Source of the DNA: Chryseobacterium indologenes
GTDB lineage: Bacteria > Bacteroidota > Bacteroidia > Flavobacteriales > Weeksellaceae
Direction: 5' to 3'
Assembly (NCBI RefSeq): GCF_002025665.1
Contig: NZ_CP018786.1
Span: 682,001-746,000 of the forward strand
DNA length: 64,000 bases
Positions 25,714 to 35,928 of the stretch are shown piece after piece. Positions within the stretch are counted from its first letter, which is position 1, and the number at the start of each line of letters is the position of its first letter. The notes under the pieces were generated by a model. That model saw only the letters and a program-made list of their open reading frames with translations. It had not been told where the DNA came from and did not search any database. A program made the position numbers and the translations under genes.

Positions 25714-26559
25714 TTATAAGGATGACACGTAAGCAAGCGTTTTATAATACCTCACGAGATAATCATAAATTACCATTTCAAATAATCTTTGTTGAGAAAC
25801 AAATATTCTATTGATATTCATATGGAAAATACTCTGAAATAAGAATTGCAGAGGCATTTCTAAAGATTGATCTTTATGTTTATAAAGAATGCTTTGTAGT
25901 GCTGTGTTCTTTTCTTCAATCGTATGAATAACAAAGTTTCTTTCTTCCAAAAACTCTTTAGAATTAATAAAGTCTACAAATTTAGGTTTGAACTCGCGGT
26001 ATTTTTTGTCAAGCTGGCTATTGAGCTTTTTATCTGCCTTAAATTCCTGTTTGAAAGTATGATTAAAGTATTTGATCCACTCCAGCTTTTCTTGAATGGA
26101 GAGATTAAGTTTATTCAACATCTCATCCATATAAAACAAGCTAACGATGATCTTTTCCTCATCATCATAATGCAAACATTCCAATGTGAACTCACTATTT
26201 TTGTAAAACAAGGTTTCTACTTCTTCCATGGTATTCTTTCCATACCTTTCAATTTCCCGGTTATAGGTGTCGACCATAATGGTAAAAATCTCTCCACTAT
26301 CTATATATGGCTGGAAAATATTTTGTGCCGTGTTAAGAATTTCATGGTAATAGTGGGGATCATTTAATTTTAATCTTATCCTCAAATGGGATTTAGGATC
26401 ATAATACCGTATAAAAAACCATTCGGAAATATAGCCGTTCTTCTGAAAAGACTCTATTAAAGGTTGTATTGCTTCTTCAAGGATAATATCAGAAGTTTTT
26501 ATACCTGTATATATTTTCAGGTATAACCAATTACTTCCGGGGATAAAAGTTCGTTGCAT
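25714..26559 (-). CDS. Thiopeptide-type bacteriocin biosynthesis domain protein
   Basis: 281-aa stand-alone protein matching the small C-terminal domain of lantibiotic dehydratases (elimination domain). It starts RTFIPGSNWLYLKIYTG and has FIRYYDPKSHLRIRLKL (about residues 47-63), with the Arg-rich strand typical of this family. A helical half ends FHMNINRIFVSQQRLFEMVIYDYLVRYY. In class I lanthipeptide systems this domain removes glutamate from glutamylated Ser/Thr to give dehydro residues. It follows the dehydratase gene by 11 bases on the same strand. A decayed paralogue lies at 17656-18110. Confidence 0.88.
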   Translation of the reverse strand: MQRTFIPGSNWLYLKIYTGIKTSDIILEEAIQPLIESFQKNGYISEWFFIRYYDPKSHLRIRLKLNDPHYYHEILNTAQNIFQPYIDSGEIFTIMVDTYNREIERYGKNTMEEVETLFYKNSEFTLECLHYDDEEKIIVSLFYMDEMLNKLNLSIQEKLEWIKYFNHTFKQEFKADKKLNSQLDKKYREFKPKFVDFINSKEFLEERNFVIHTIEEKNTALQSILYKHKDQSLEMPLQFLFQSIFHMNINRIFVSQQRLFEMVIYDYLVRYYKTLAYVSSL

Positions 26560-26570
26560 TATTAAATATC

Positions 26571-28799
26571 TTACTTATTTTTCTCTTCTACGGCTTTATA
26601 CACTGGAAAAATGAACTCTCGTCTGAAATGGTCATTTTCATTGTATAAAAATTCTTCTATAACGATTGATTTTTGACTTTTAACAGTTTCAATAAAAAGC
26701 TTTGCCATGTCATAATTTTCAAGAGCCATGGTTAAAGTATTGTCAAATTTAGACCATTGAATCCAGTCCGGAATTTTTCTTTTGTTTCTCCAGTTTCTTA
26801 GTTCCTGTAAAAAATCCTTTTTGTTCAATTTTAATTGATCTAACAAAAAAATATCTTTTTCTGTAATCTTCCACCGTGCTTTTGAAAGAATGATATTATG
26901 ATATTCTACCCTTGGCAAAAATGTATAAATATATTCTAAATCACCCCAGTTAAAATAAAGCCCGGGTTTGATATTCTGTGTATGTAAATCTGATAAGAAA
27001 TGATAGACAGGTAATGTATTGGTATAATAATTATGGGCGTTTGTGAGATAAGGTATAACCCTCTTATTTAGTTTTTTTGAACGTAAAATAATCTCATCAT
27101 TTTTTAAAGAAATATAAAGATCCTCTGTAGATATCTGATTTTCTTGAGGCAATAAAGATTGAGCTAAATAAGGAATTTCATACGCTCTCAAAGTAGGTCT
27201 TCTTATTATATTTCCTATTCTTGCTTCTGGTAAATGAATGATTTCGGCCAGGATCTCATCAGGTCTGAGTTCTTCTTCTTTTTTAGCAATATTTTTGAGG
27301 AGATTCTGTACTTCCGATTTTTCGGAACAAAATCGTCCTAACAGCGTGCCGGCACTACTTCCTGAACTTGCATTTAAAAATATTTTTTCCTGATTATTTT
27401 CAGAAATGATTTCTGCCATGATAGAGGTGGTATCAGGCATATTATCCCAGTTTTCCTGGAAATCTTCAAAATCCGTATCGGCCAGTTCTATACTATACTG
27501 GTTATCTAACAGAGCTTCCTGTAACTTTTCGTTAAGTATTATCTGGATTGGAGTAAACTCAATTTTTTTGTTTTGTTTTTCCTGCAGGGTAGGAAGTGCC
27601 AAATCTTCTATATAAGGATGGATACCCTTTGAAGATACATTTTGCTTATATCCAATACCTATTTCAGTATCTAAGACATAGAGTAGGGGCATTTCCTGAG
27701 TGTCAAACTTTTCGACAAAAGCTTTTTTAAATCTGGAAAATTGATTTTCCTTTTGTGTTAAAGTGATTTTATTCAGAAAACTTATTCCGGTTTTTAATTC
27801 TTTTTTCCAACTTTGGGATAAGTAAAAAGGAGAGGTATTATAGAGATCCGTCTGAAAGAGATATTTTTGTTCATACTCCATTGTGAACGATTGTATCAGA
27901 TCTCTGATTTCATCGTATAGTATAGTAGGATTACCAATATTTAAATCCAGTTTCTCCAGGTTATCCTTTAAAGAAACTAAAATATCAGTTTCATTTTTTA
28001 TTTCTAATCTGTTTAGAACAGTGATAATAGTATTTAAAAAATCAGTTCCCGACACATTAGGTTCCAGCTCACTTACCAGGACCTGATTATCAATTAATTC
28101 TTCTATAAATTCTCTTGCATCATCTTCTGTTATCTCTTCATTAATTAGAATACGAGAAATCTCACTAATGGTTTTACCTTGTTTTGAAAAATTTATTATT
28201 TGCTGTAACTCTACAGATATTGGAGCTGAGGAAATAATATATTCTCTTTTTCCTCCTGTATATTGATATTCTATATATCGAATTCTACGGCCTATTTTAT
28301 AGATGCTGTTATTAGGGAAAAATAAAAGCTTATTCTTTACTATGGGTAGTTGTGTAAAATATTGTGCAAGAGAAACAAGAAAATGCATATCCAATCTGGT
28401 ATCCCGTACTAATTGATCAGTTGGTAGCTCGCATCCTGTTGTGTTGTCGGAAAATTTGGATGCTTCCAAAGAAAATTCTCCTAACCCTATACCAGAAAAT
28501 AAGCCGAATGGAGTACAACGGGTACTCATTCGGCTATAATATTTTATAAGGGTATTTTTTAGTTTATGAAATTCTTTGGAAGAGAGTGGTTTTTCTGAGC
28601 TCAGCCATTTATCAAATTCTTCATATAGATGAGATGAAGCAAGATAGATAGCCTCCCTAAAAACAGGATTGTTAAAAATTTCTTTTAATTTTCCATCTGA
28701 AATTTCATCTTGGCTAAGTTGTTCCTGAAAGTTCTTTTGTGAGAATAAAGGGGTTCGTACTATATACTCATTAAAAAAATGATAAGGGAAGCGTGACAT
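26571..28799 (-). CDS. Lantibiotic dehydratase (LanB glutamylation domain)
   Basis: 742-aa protein of the Lant_dehydr_N type, which uses glutamyl-tRNA to glutamylate Ser/Thr of a precursor peptide. Visible landmarks: RTPLFSQKNF near the start, the block MSTRCTPFGLFSGIGLGEF (about residues 91-109), DTRLDMHFLVSLAQY, and the late RRPTLRAYEIPYLAQ and PRVEYHNIILSKARWKI. The C-terminal elimination domain is a separate gene. Here the dependence on tRNA-Glu is an established feature of the family. It starts directly at the end of the S9 peptidase gene (no gap). Confidence 0.9.
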   Translation of the reverse strand: MSRFPYHFFNEYIVRTPLFSQKNFQEQLSQDEISDGKLKEIFNNPVFREAIYLASSHLYEEFDKWLSSEKPLSSKEFHKLKNTLIKYYSRMSTRCTPFGLFSGIGLGEFSLEASKFSDNTTGCELPTDQLVRDTRLDMHFLVSLAQYFTQLPIVKNKLLFFPNNSIYKIGRRIRYIEYQYTGGKREYIISSAPISVELQQIINFSKQGKTISEISRILINEEITEDDAREFIEELIDNQVLVSELEPNVSGTDFLNTIITVLNRLEIKNETDILVSLKDNLEKLDLNIGNPTILYDEIRDLIQSFTMEYEQKYLFQTDLYNTSPFYLSQSWKKELKTGISFLNKITLTQKENQFSRFKKAFVEKFDTQEMPLLYVLDTEIGIGYKQNVSSKGIHPYIEDLALPTLQEKQNKKIEFTPIQIILNEKLQEALLDNQYSIELADTDFEDFQENWDNMPDTTSIMAEIISENNQEKIFLNASSGSSAGTLLGRFCSEKSEVQNLLKNIAKKEEELRPDEILAEIIHLPEARIGNIIRRPTLRAYEIPYLAQSLLPQENQISTEDLYISLKNDEIILRSKKLNKRVIPYLTNAHNYYTNTLPVYHFLSDLHTQNIKPGLYFNWGDLEYIYTFLPRVEYHNIILSKARWKITEKDIFLLDQLKLNKKDFLQELRNWRNKRKIPDWIQWSKFDNTLTMALENYDMAKLFIETVKSQKSIVIEEFLYNENDHFRREFIFPVYKAVEEKNK

Positions 28800-30980
28800 C
28801 TACTTTTTTATTTGTTCTTTTGGTTGGTAGTCGGGATGGCCTAATTGCCAAAATGCAAAAGTAAATATATCATCAATATTAGTATATCTTTGATCTACTG
28901 CGACATTATTTCCATGACCTCCTTCAAAATCTATTTTTAATAACTGAGGATTGGAAGAAGTATCATTAAACATTAGTTTAGCAGCATATTTTACTGGCTC
29001 CCAGACTATAACCCGCTGATCATTTATTCCTCCGGTTATAAACGTAGCAGGATATTTTTCTCCTTTTTTAATATGCTGATAAGCATCCATTTCCAGCAAA
29101 CTTTTGAATTCTTTTGGATCGTTAATCGTTCCAAATTCTTTGGGCTGCCCATTAGGGGTTATTTCATCTCTTAGCGGATTCATTACTCCTACTTCAGCAA
29201 TAACTACTTTAAAGAGGTCAGGTCTCTCCGTCATGGCTCTTCCTACAGTGATTCCTCCGGCACTGGCGCCCCAAATCGCTACTTTTTCCGGGGAGGTGTA
29301 TTTTTCTTTTATCAGATATTCTGTACAATCTATCAAATCCCTCCAGGTATTGGGTTTAGTTTCTTTATATCCTCCCAAACGCCATTCTTCTCCTTTTTCT
29401 CCTCCTCCTCTTACATGAGCTATTGCAACTACACCACCTTGTTGAACCCATAATAAATAAGTGGGTGAAAAATAGGGATTATTAGAAATGCCATAAGAAC
29501 CATAGCTGTTAATAAGAGTCATATTCTTACCATCTTTTTTTATATTTTTATTATATAGTAAGGATACCGGGATTTCTTGTCCATCTCTTGATTTTACGAT
29601 GATTTCATTAACAATAATATCCTGAAACTCGGGATATTTAGTAATAGGGGTAAGATTTTCTGGCTTGAAAGAATTGGTCTTTAGGTCATATTTAAATCTT
29701 TGCTCATCATTGGCCCAACCGGAGCAAGTTATCCACATATCGGAATGATTTTCTCCTTTGCCTCTTAAATTAATGTCTCCGGATGGATAGGGAAGATCAA
29801 TAGAATGGTTTTGTCCGTTTTTATATAAGTACAGCTTAGCTTCTACTCCGTTTTTTGTAGTGGTATAATAAATACCATCTTTTGTAATTTTATAGCTTTT
29901 AATGATTTCGTCTTTTTTTTCAGGAATCAAAACTTCACCATTCTTAAAGTCAGGATTGAGAATGTTGGTTTTACAAAGCTTATTGAGAGAAGTATTGTAG
30001 CCTGATATAAAAAATATTTTATCTTTTTGAAAAGTTAAACTTTTAGCTTTATCGTCCGAATTGGAAAATAATTTCCAATTTTTTTTACCTGCTAATAAAT
30101 CCTGCTTACGAATGATAAATGTTTTTCTATAAGACTGGAAATCAACCAACATACCAATATAGTATTGATCATCAGTACTAAAGTCTAAAATGATTGGAAA
30201 TTGATCTTCGGTAATATGTAAATCAGGATTATTTTTAGCAGAAAAAACGTCTACCGATTTATTAGGATCAGTTCCAATTTTATAGAATACAGTTTTTGTA
30301 TTTTTATAAAAGTTTTGAGATGTTGGGTCAGTTGTAGAAAACTCTACATAGATAAACCCTGTATTATCATCTGTCCATTTTATGCCATCGAAAGTAGCGG
30401 GTGCTGAGTTGGTAATAATCTCAGGATGTACATATTTCGTTTTTACATCCAGGATAATTATTTCTGATAATTCTTTTCCTTTTTCAGACATGGAAACAGC
30501 TATTTTACTTCCATCCGAACATGGGCTTATATAATTGATAACGAAAGAATGACTTCCGTTATTCTCTTTATACATAGCAGGATCATATAGCAATATTTCT
30601 TTGCCTAAAAACCCTTCCTTATAATATAATTTGGCAATCTTTTCATCGCCATTTTTCTTTAAATAAAAATATTTGTCATTATCGGTAATTTCAAAATCCG
30701 ATATAGAGTACCCCTGCCTTCTGTCAAATTCCAACCTTTTTTCAATATAATAGTTTTTTTTGGGAATTTGATTTAATATAGAATTGGTATAATTGGTTTG
30801 AGACTGCATCCAATTTATAGTTCCAGCGTTTTGAAGATCCTCAAGGTTTCTATATTCATCTATTATTTTAGTTCCAAAATAATTTTCTGTAACAGGTTTT
30901 GAAGGTGCTAAATTGTTTTTTTGAGCCTTTATGGGAAGTACATATAAAATAGCAATAATGACAAATATTAAGTTTTTCAT
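28800..30980 (-). CDS. Prolyl-oligopeptidase family (S9) serine peptidase, secreted
   Basis: 726-aa protein: signal peptide MKNLIFVIIAILYVLPIKAQ, seven-bladed propeller-type N-terminal region (about residues 25-420) and an alpha/beta-hydrolase catalytic domain. The Ser is in WGASAGGITVG (about residue 570), Asp in TGGINDQRV and His in EGGHGNNV. It sits between a lanthipeptide-type precursor (6 bases upstream) and the dehydratase, so it may be the leader or core-cleaving protease of that pathway. Because it has a signal peptide, processing would happen in the periplasm. Confidence 0.92.
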   Translation of the reverse strand: MKNLIFVIIAILYVLPIKAQKNNLAPSKPVTENYFGTKIIDEYRNLEDLQNAGTINWMQSQTNYTNSILNQIPKKNYYIEKRLEFDRRQGYSISDFEITDNDKYFYLKKNGDEKIAKLYYKEGFLGKEILLYDPAMYKENNGSHSFVINYISPCSDGSKIAVSMSEKGKELSEIIILDVKTKYVHPEIITNSAPATFDGIKWTDDNTGFIYVEFSTTDPTSQNFYKNTKTVFYKIGTDPNKSVDVFSAKNNPDLHITEDQFPIILDFSTDDQYYIGMLVDFQSYRKTFIIRKQDLLAGKKNWKLFSNSDDKAKSLTFQKDKIFFISGYNTSLNKLCKTNILNPDFKNGEVLIPEKKDEIIKSYKITKDGIYYTTTKNGVEAKLYLYKNGQNHSIDLPYPSGDINLRGKGENHSDMWITCSGWANDEQRFKYDLKTNSFKPENLTPITKYPEFQDIIVNEIIVKSRDGQEIPVSLLYNKNIKKDGKNMTLINSYGSYGISNNPYFSPTYLLWVQQGGVVAIAHVRGGGEKGEEWRLGGYKETKPNTWRDLIDCTEYLIKEKYTSPEKVAIWGASAGGITVGRAMTERPDLFKVVIAEVGVMNPLRDEITPNGQPKEFGTINDPKEFKSLLEMDAYQHIKKGEKYPATFITGGINDQRVIVWEPVKYAAKLMFNDTSSNPQLLKIDFEGGHGNNVAVDQRYTNIDDIFTFAFWQLGHPDYQPKEQIKK

Positions 30981-30986
30981 ATTTAT

Positions 30987-31163
30987 TTAAGGCTTGATTG
31001 TATGTTTAATGGGTGTGTTTGGATCAACTTCGCCATTTTCATCTAAAAATACCTGATTACCATTCCCTCCATATCCTCCATGGATTCTCTTTAAATCATT
31101 AATCTTCATAATCTGTACTTTTTTTAAAGACAATTTCTTTTGCGCGTTGTTTTCTTTTTTCAT
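30987..31163 (-). CDS. Class I lanthipeptide-type precursor without Cys
   Basis: 58-aa product from the ATG at 31163. The leader KKLSLKKVQIMKINDLKRIHGG is of the kind found in Bacteroidota class I lanthipeptide precursors (KKL.LKK..I.KIN...). The putative core after GG (28 residues, YGGNGNQVFLDENGE...KHTIKP) has no Cys and only two Thr, so lanthionine rings cannot form. It is the first gene of the operon precursor - S9 peptidase - LanB - elimination domain. It could be a linear dehydrated peptide precursor, or a degenerate one. Confidence 0.82.
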   Translation of the reverse strand: MKKENNAQKKLSLKKVQIMKINDLKRIHGGYGGNGNQVFLDENGEVDPNTPIKHTIKP

Positions 31164-31339
31164 GATTGTTATTATTATGGTTTATAAAAATTAATTGTAC
31201 AAAGAAAGCAATATTTCTTTGACCTACTGAAAATATATCTATAGATTTATAAATATATGTTTGTAAAATGTCAATAAAATAATAATGATCAATTAGTTAA
31301 AATCAAAATACAAATTATACATTTTCTTGAAAAAATGAA

Positions 31340-31347
31340 TATTTTTG
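31340..31347 (+). promoter_or_regulatory. Predicted -7 box of the TPR/AraC regulator gene
   Basis: TATTTTTG, perfect TAnnTTTG, 19 bases before the ATG at 31366. It supports that ATG over a TTG at 31345. Confidence 0.5.
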
Positions 31348-31365
31348 TACGGTATAGAAAAATTA

Positions 31366-33081
31366 ATGAAAAAGATATTCCTGCTTTTATTTGCATTCTT
31401 TTGTAGTCTATTTTTTGCTCAAAACAAAATTGATAGTTTAAAATTATTGAATTATGAGGAGTTAAAAAATAAATTTAATGTTTATGATGAATCTAATAAA
31501 AAGTTAGAAGCAAAAGTTATTTCTCAATATTACTTAGCAAAAGCAAAAAAAGAAAAAAATATCCTTGAAATTGCAGAAGGGTATAATCTTATGCATTCAA
31601 CTGAGGACTTCCAGGGGGCTTTAAAGTATATTGATAGTCTGGCTATAATTACAAAAAATGTGAAAGGAGATGTATATCCAGCCAGAACATTTATTATAAA
31701 AGGAAATTTATATTATAAATATGACAATTTAAAAGCTGCCCTTGATAACTATATTTTAGGTTTAGAATATTCTAAAAAGCAAAAGAATTTGAAGCAAATA
31801 GCTTATGCCAATATGAATATTGCTTATTTAAATAGTTATATGGGGAAAAATAAAGAAGCAGCAAAAACATTTAGATATTATTTATTGAATTCCGACGATA
31901 TAACAGATGAATATCAGCATGATCAGATGCGGGTAAGTCTTGCATACTGCTATATTAAAATAAATAAAATTGATTCTGCCAGTTTTTTCATTAAGGAAGG
32001 ATTGAATTCTCCCTTTGTACAAAAGAATATATATAATAGGAATCAGTATTTATATTTATCTGGACAGCTGCATCTTAAAACCAAAAATTATCAAGCTGCT
32101 ATTGCTGAGTTAACAAAGGCGTATACTTATTTTTCAAGTATTAATGATAACAATCAAAATTTTGTATTATATAGTCTGGGAAAATGTTATGAAGAATTAA
32201 ATAACAAACAAGAGACGATAAAATATTTTACTCAGATAGATTCCAATGTAAAAAAAACGGAGATTACTTTTCCAGAGCTAGGAGATGTATATACTTTTCT
32301 AATAGATTATTATAGGGAAAGCGGTGATAAAGAAAAACAACTCTATTATATTGACCGTTTTCTAAAAGTTGATAAAAAGCTTGATGAACAATTTCGATAC
32401 TTATCAACGGAGTTGCACCAGAAATATGATACACCCAATCTTTTACAAGAAAAAGAAGTTATAATAAATGAATTAAAAAATAAAAAAACATTTTTGTATG
32501 CTTCTGTTAGTATTTTAGTATTAATATTAATCTTGCTTACCTATTTTTATTACAAAACTAAGAAAGCTGAGAAAGAACATCGAAAAATTGCTCAGGACTT
32601 AATTCATTTGATTGAAAAAAGAAATCTTGAAGCAGCTCAAAATAAAAATGATAAACCAGTAGAAATATACGAACCGGTAAAAGTAGAAAGTGAGACCAAA
32701 ACAATTAAAACGGTTCCCGAAGATGTTGCTCAATCTATTTTAAAGGATCTGGACAATTTCGAAAACAAACTTCTTTTTTTGAAAAACGGGATTACATTAA
32801 CAAGTCTTGCGAAAAATATAAAAACCAATACTGCTTATTTGTCGGAAATCATTAATAACCATAAAGATAAAAATTTCACTACTTATCTTAATGATTTGCG
32901 TATTGATTATGCTTTAGATCAGCTTGTAAAAGATAAAAAATTTCGTTCTTATAAGTTACCTGCTATTGCTGAAGAAATAGGTTATAATAATGTTCAGGCA
33001 TTTTCGATTGCTTTTAAGAAAAAGACAGGAACTACTCCGTCTATTTATATTAAAGAGATTGAAAAATCAATTTTGAATTAA
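31366..33081 (+). CDS. TPR-repeat membrane regulator with AraC-type DNA-binding domain
   Basis: 571-aa protein: signal peptide or first helix MKKIFLLLFAFFCSLFFAQ, TPR-like helical repeats (about residues 75-350), one transmembrane helix (about 373-392, FLYASVSILVLILILLTYFYY) and a C-terminal AraC HTH (about 465-570, LTSLAKNIKTNTAYLSEIIN ... IAEEIGYNNVQAFSIAFKKKTG). It resembles Bacteroidota one-component regulators that sense outside the membrane and bind DNA inside. It is divergent from the lanthipeptide-type operon with about 200 bases between and may control it. Confidence 0.88.
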   Translation: MKKIFLLLFAFFCSLFFAQNKIDSLKLLNYEELKNKFNVYDESNKKLEAKVISQYYLAKAKKEKNILEIAEGYNLMHSTEDFQGALKYIDSLAIITKNVKGDVYPARTFIIKGNLYYKYDNLKAALDNYILGLEYSKKQKNLKQIAYANMNIAYLNSYMGKNKEAAKTFRYYLLNSDDITDEYQHDQMRVSLAYCYIKINKIDSASFFIKEGLNSPFVQKNIYNRNQYLYLSGQLHLKTKNYQAAIAELTKAYTYFSSINDNNQNFVLYSLGKCYEELNNKQETIKYFTQIDSNVKKTEITFPELGDVYTFLIDYYRESGDKEKQLYYIDRFLKVDKKLDEQFRYLSTELHQKYDTPNLLQEKEVIINELKNKKTFLYASVSILVLILILLTYFYYKTKKAEKEHRKIAQDLIHLIEKRNLEAAQNKNDKPVEIYEPVKVESETKTIKTVPEDVAQSILKDLDNFENKLLFLKNGITLTSLAKNIKTNTAYLSEIINNHKDKNFTTYLNDLRIDYALDQLVKDKKFRSYKLPAIAEEIGYNNVQAFSIAFKKKTGTTPSIYIKEIEKSILN

Positions 33082-33154
33082 ACCAAAACAAATAGTGTTT
33101 TAGTATAGAATATATTTTCTGTGTAATTCGAATAATTTCATATTTATCAAATAC

Positions 33155-33661
33155 TTACTTAAGAATTAAAACCGGTAATCTATACCTGTCAAACTGACTT
33201 ATAATAGTAAGCAAGCGATTATTATCCACTGGAGTTGCCCAGCCGGTTAATCTATTTTGAAGTCCCAGATCATTTTGATCTAATGAAATTTCGCTTTCAA
33301 AGACTAATGTATTATTTGAATAGATAAATATTTTACTTGGTATTGTTGAAACATCTGCATTATTATAGTTGAAATCACAGTTGAGCAGACTATGTATCAA
33401 AGCTGTATTGTCAGACTTTAGAACTTTCCATTTCGGGATTGATGAGTTTAAATTTTTTCGGTCTTCCGGAGTTAATATTATATATACAACCATATTTTGA
33501 GAGCTTTTCAGTTCCGGAATATCTTTTAATTTAAATATTTGGCCGGGTTTAAAGTTAATGGGTTCAGGATCTTTTATATCAGTCGATGAAATGATCAGCG
33601 GATTATAGAAAAAATATCCTGCCATTAAGAGGAGCATCGAAAAAATAACTTTTTTAGTCAT
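33155..33661 (-). CDS. Exported protein of unknown function
   Basis: 168-aa product with an N-terminal hydrophobic segment (VIFSMLLLMAGYFFYN) and a periplasmic part with a thioredoxin-like rhythm of strands (MVVYIILTPEDRKNL, SKIFIYSNNTLVFESEI, RLPVLILK) but only one Cys. I do not recognise a family. It lies tail to tail with the regulator gene and may belong to the accessory region. Confidence 0.6.
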   Translation of the reverse strand: MTKKVIFSMLLLMAGYFFYNPLIISSTDIKDPEPINFKPGQIFKLKDIPELKSSQNMVVYIILTPEDRKNLNSSIPKWKVLKSDNTALIHSLLNCDFNYNNADVSTIPSKIFIYSNNTLVFESEISLDQNDLGLQNRLTGWATPVDNNRLLTIISQFDRYRLPVLILK

Positions 33662-33885
33662 GTAGTTTAATCATCATTATTAGTATTGTGAATGTAATAA
33701 AAAGCCGCACAACTTTTTAAAAATATTTATACAATTTTCATTTTTATTTTCTTAAAAAGAGACATTTTGCAAAGGCTGAATTTCCTATGTATAACATTAA
33801 ACATTTGTTTAAAAAACCATAAAATACATTTAAAATTCAGTTAACAACCTTTTTCCCCAGATACTGTTGCTTTGCAAAAAAAGTA

Positions 33886-35637
33886 ATGATGGAAAACAAC
33901 CCCCAATTCAACAGAAGAAGGTTTCTTAAAAATTCACTATTGGCAGCCGGAGGAATTTTTCTTGCTCCTCTTATTGAAAGCTGCAGTGATGATTTTACTG
34001 AAAATGGAAATGCTCCCGATAATCTCCAAAACGGAGGTTTCGAATCCGGGGTAGCGAGTTTTGATCCCAGCGCAACAGAAATTATTATCTGGACCCGATA
34101 TTCAAAAGGAACGGATGCCGAGATTACATGGGAAATCAGTAAAAACAGTAACTTTTCAGAAGTGGTAAGAAGAGGACAGGCGAATGCCACCGTTGTGAAT
34201 GATTTTACTATAGCGGTAGATGTTCAGAATATCTCTTCCAACACAAAATATTACTATAGATTCTATAATGGTAAAACTAAAGAAGTCAGTGTAACAGGAG
34301 AGACTCTTACTTTACCTTCAAAGTCAGATGCTGTAGGTGAAGTAAAAATGGCAGTGGTGTCTTGTTCCAACTTTCCTGCCGGACTTTTTAATGTATACGG
34401 TGCAATTGCAAAATCTGAAGCTGATGTTGTCGTACACCTTGGAGACTATATTTATGAATATGCTCCGGGAGAATATGGAACAAATCCTTACACCAACCAG
34501 TTGGGAAGAGCCCATCAGCCGGCGAAGGAAATTCTTAACCTCAGCGATTACAGAGAAAGATACAAGCAGTACAGAGGAGATAAGAATCTTCAGCTTCTTC
34601 ATCAGAAAAAACCGTTCATCTGTGTTTGGGATGACCATGAATTTGCCAATGATACCTATAAATCCGGGGCAGAAAATCATCAGCCTAACGAAGGAGATTT
34701 TCAGGCAAGAAAAATGGCGGCTTTCCAGGCATATAGCGAATATATCCCTCTTAAAACGGGGAAAGATATGAGAATTTACAGAAGTTTCAACTTCGGGAAT
34801 ATCGTTTCACTTTATATGATGGATACAAGGGTGATTGCAAGAGATAAGCAAATGGAATATTCCGATTATCTTGATAACACTGGGAATTTTAATCAAATAC
34901 AGTTTAAAACAGATTTTTTAAGTACGAACAGAAAACTGATCGGTAATGAGCAAATGGCATGGCTGGGCTCTCAGATCAATAGCGATATAGCAAAATGGAA
35001 AGTGCTTGGACAGCAGATTTTAATGACTAAAATGATGGTTCCTGCAGAACTTCTGATGCTGTTGAATCAAATTCTGGCAGAAATTAAACAACATGGAAGC
35101 GCACAGCCGGCAACCATGCAGGCACTTCAAAATACGATCACACAACTGATTATTCTTAAAACAAGACACCAGCAGCAGGATCCAACGCTGACTCCGCAGG
35201 AAATTGCAAGAATCACAACTACTTTACCATACAATCTGGACGCATGGGATGGATATTTCATGGAAAGAGAACAGCTTTATTCCCTTCTTGCAGGAAAAAA
35301 TGTAGTGGTATTAGCAGGAGATACTCACAATGCTTGGTTAGGAAAACTGAACGATGCACAGGGTAAATTCATAGGAACAGAGCTTGCTTGCAGTTCCATT
35401 TCTTCTCCTGGTCTTGAAGGATATCTGGGGCTCACTTCAGATCCTGCAAAAGCGATAGAACTGGCACAGGCATTTTCATTACTGATTGATGATCTGGATT
35501 ATGCCAATCTTTATAAAAGAGGATATCTGCATGTGAAATTTACCACTGGAAGTTCAGTTGCAGAATGGAGATTTGTAGATAACGTTATCTCTGACACTTA
35601 TAATGTAAGCACAGAAAAAACCTATACCATTTCATAG
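33886..35637 (+). CDS. PhoD-like alkaline phosphatase / phosphodiesterase, Tat-exported
   Basis: 583-aa exported metallophosphoesterase of the PhoD type. Tat signal NRRRFLKNSLLAAGGIFLAP followed by a lipobox-like LIESC, so possibly a lipoprotein. An N-terminal Ig-like domain (about 45-150) follows, then the catalytic domain with VVSCSNFP, VVHLGDYIYEY (metal Asp/Tyr), WDDHEFANDTY and, near the C-terminus, VVLAGDTHNAWLG. ATGs at 33886 and 33889 are both possible. A role in phosphate scavenging is likely from family. No neighbour in the same unit. Confidence 0.92.
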   Translation: MMENNPQFNRRRFLKNSLLAAGGIFLAPLIESCSDDFTENGNAPDNLQNGGFESGVASFDPSATEIIIWTRYSKGTDAEITWEISKNSNFSEVVRRGQANATVVNDFTIAVDVQNISSNTKYYYRFYNGKTKEVSVTGETLTLPSKSDAVGEVKMAVVSCSNFPAGLFNVYGAIAKSEADVVVHLGDYIYEYAPGEYGTNPYTNQLGRAHQPAKEILNLSDYRERYKQYRGDKNLQLLHQKKPFICVWDDHEFANDTYKSGAENHQPNEGDFQARKMAAFQAYSEYIPLKTGKDMRIYRSFNFGNIVSLYMMDTRVIARDKQMEYSDYLDNTGNFNQIQFKTDFLSTNRKLIGNEQMAWLGSQINSDIAKWKVLGQQILMTKMMVPAELLMLLNQILAEIKQHGSAQPATMQALQNTITQLIILKTRHQQQDPTLTPQEIARITTTLPYNLDAWDGYFMEREQLYSLLAGKNVVVLAGDTHNAWLGKLNDAQGKFIGTELACSSISSPGLEGYLGLTSDPAKAIELAQAFSLLIDDLDYANLYKRGYLHVKFTTGSSVAEWRFVDNVISDTYNVSTEKTYTIS

Positions 35638-35670
35638 TTTCAATAATCATATCTTATTTTCAATTAAGTA

Positions 35671-35703
35671 AAAAGAGTCACGGTGTACTACGGTGGCTCT
35701 TTG
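35671..35703 (+). terminator. Terminator after the PhoD-like gene
   Basis: AAAGAGTCAC / GTGGCTCTTT stem followed by a short T-rich tail. Confidence 0.75.
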
Positions 35704-35725
35704 TATTATCTAATCTGATTAAGTA

Positions 35726-35888
35726 GTTTGGAAGCTGGAAGCAGGAGGAGGAAAGTTATTGAGATCATAACAAAAGCTACTCTTCACAACTTTATCATTT
35801 TTTTATGGAAAAATTTATGGATTTTACGATAACTGCCAGAAATTATCAGACTAACAGTTGCCCCCAGCCTCCCTCTTCCAGTTTCCAT
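35726..35888. repeat. Long inverted repeat built from a GGAAGC-type word
   Basis: The left arm repeats GGAAGCTGGAAGCAGGAGGA, and the right arm, about 130 bases on, carries the complementary CCTCCCTCTTCCAGTTTCC. The intervening sequence has no gene. Same architecture as the tRNA-array spacers and 62018-62079, but with another word. Confidence 0.55.
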
Positions 35889-35928
35889 CTATACCAGAGT
35901 TTACTTAATTTTTTTGTATCTTGAACAG

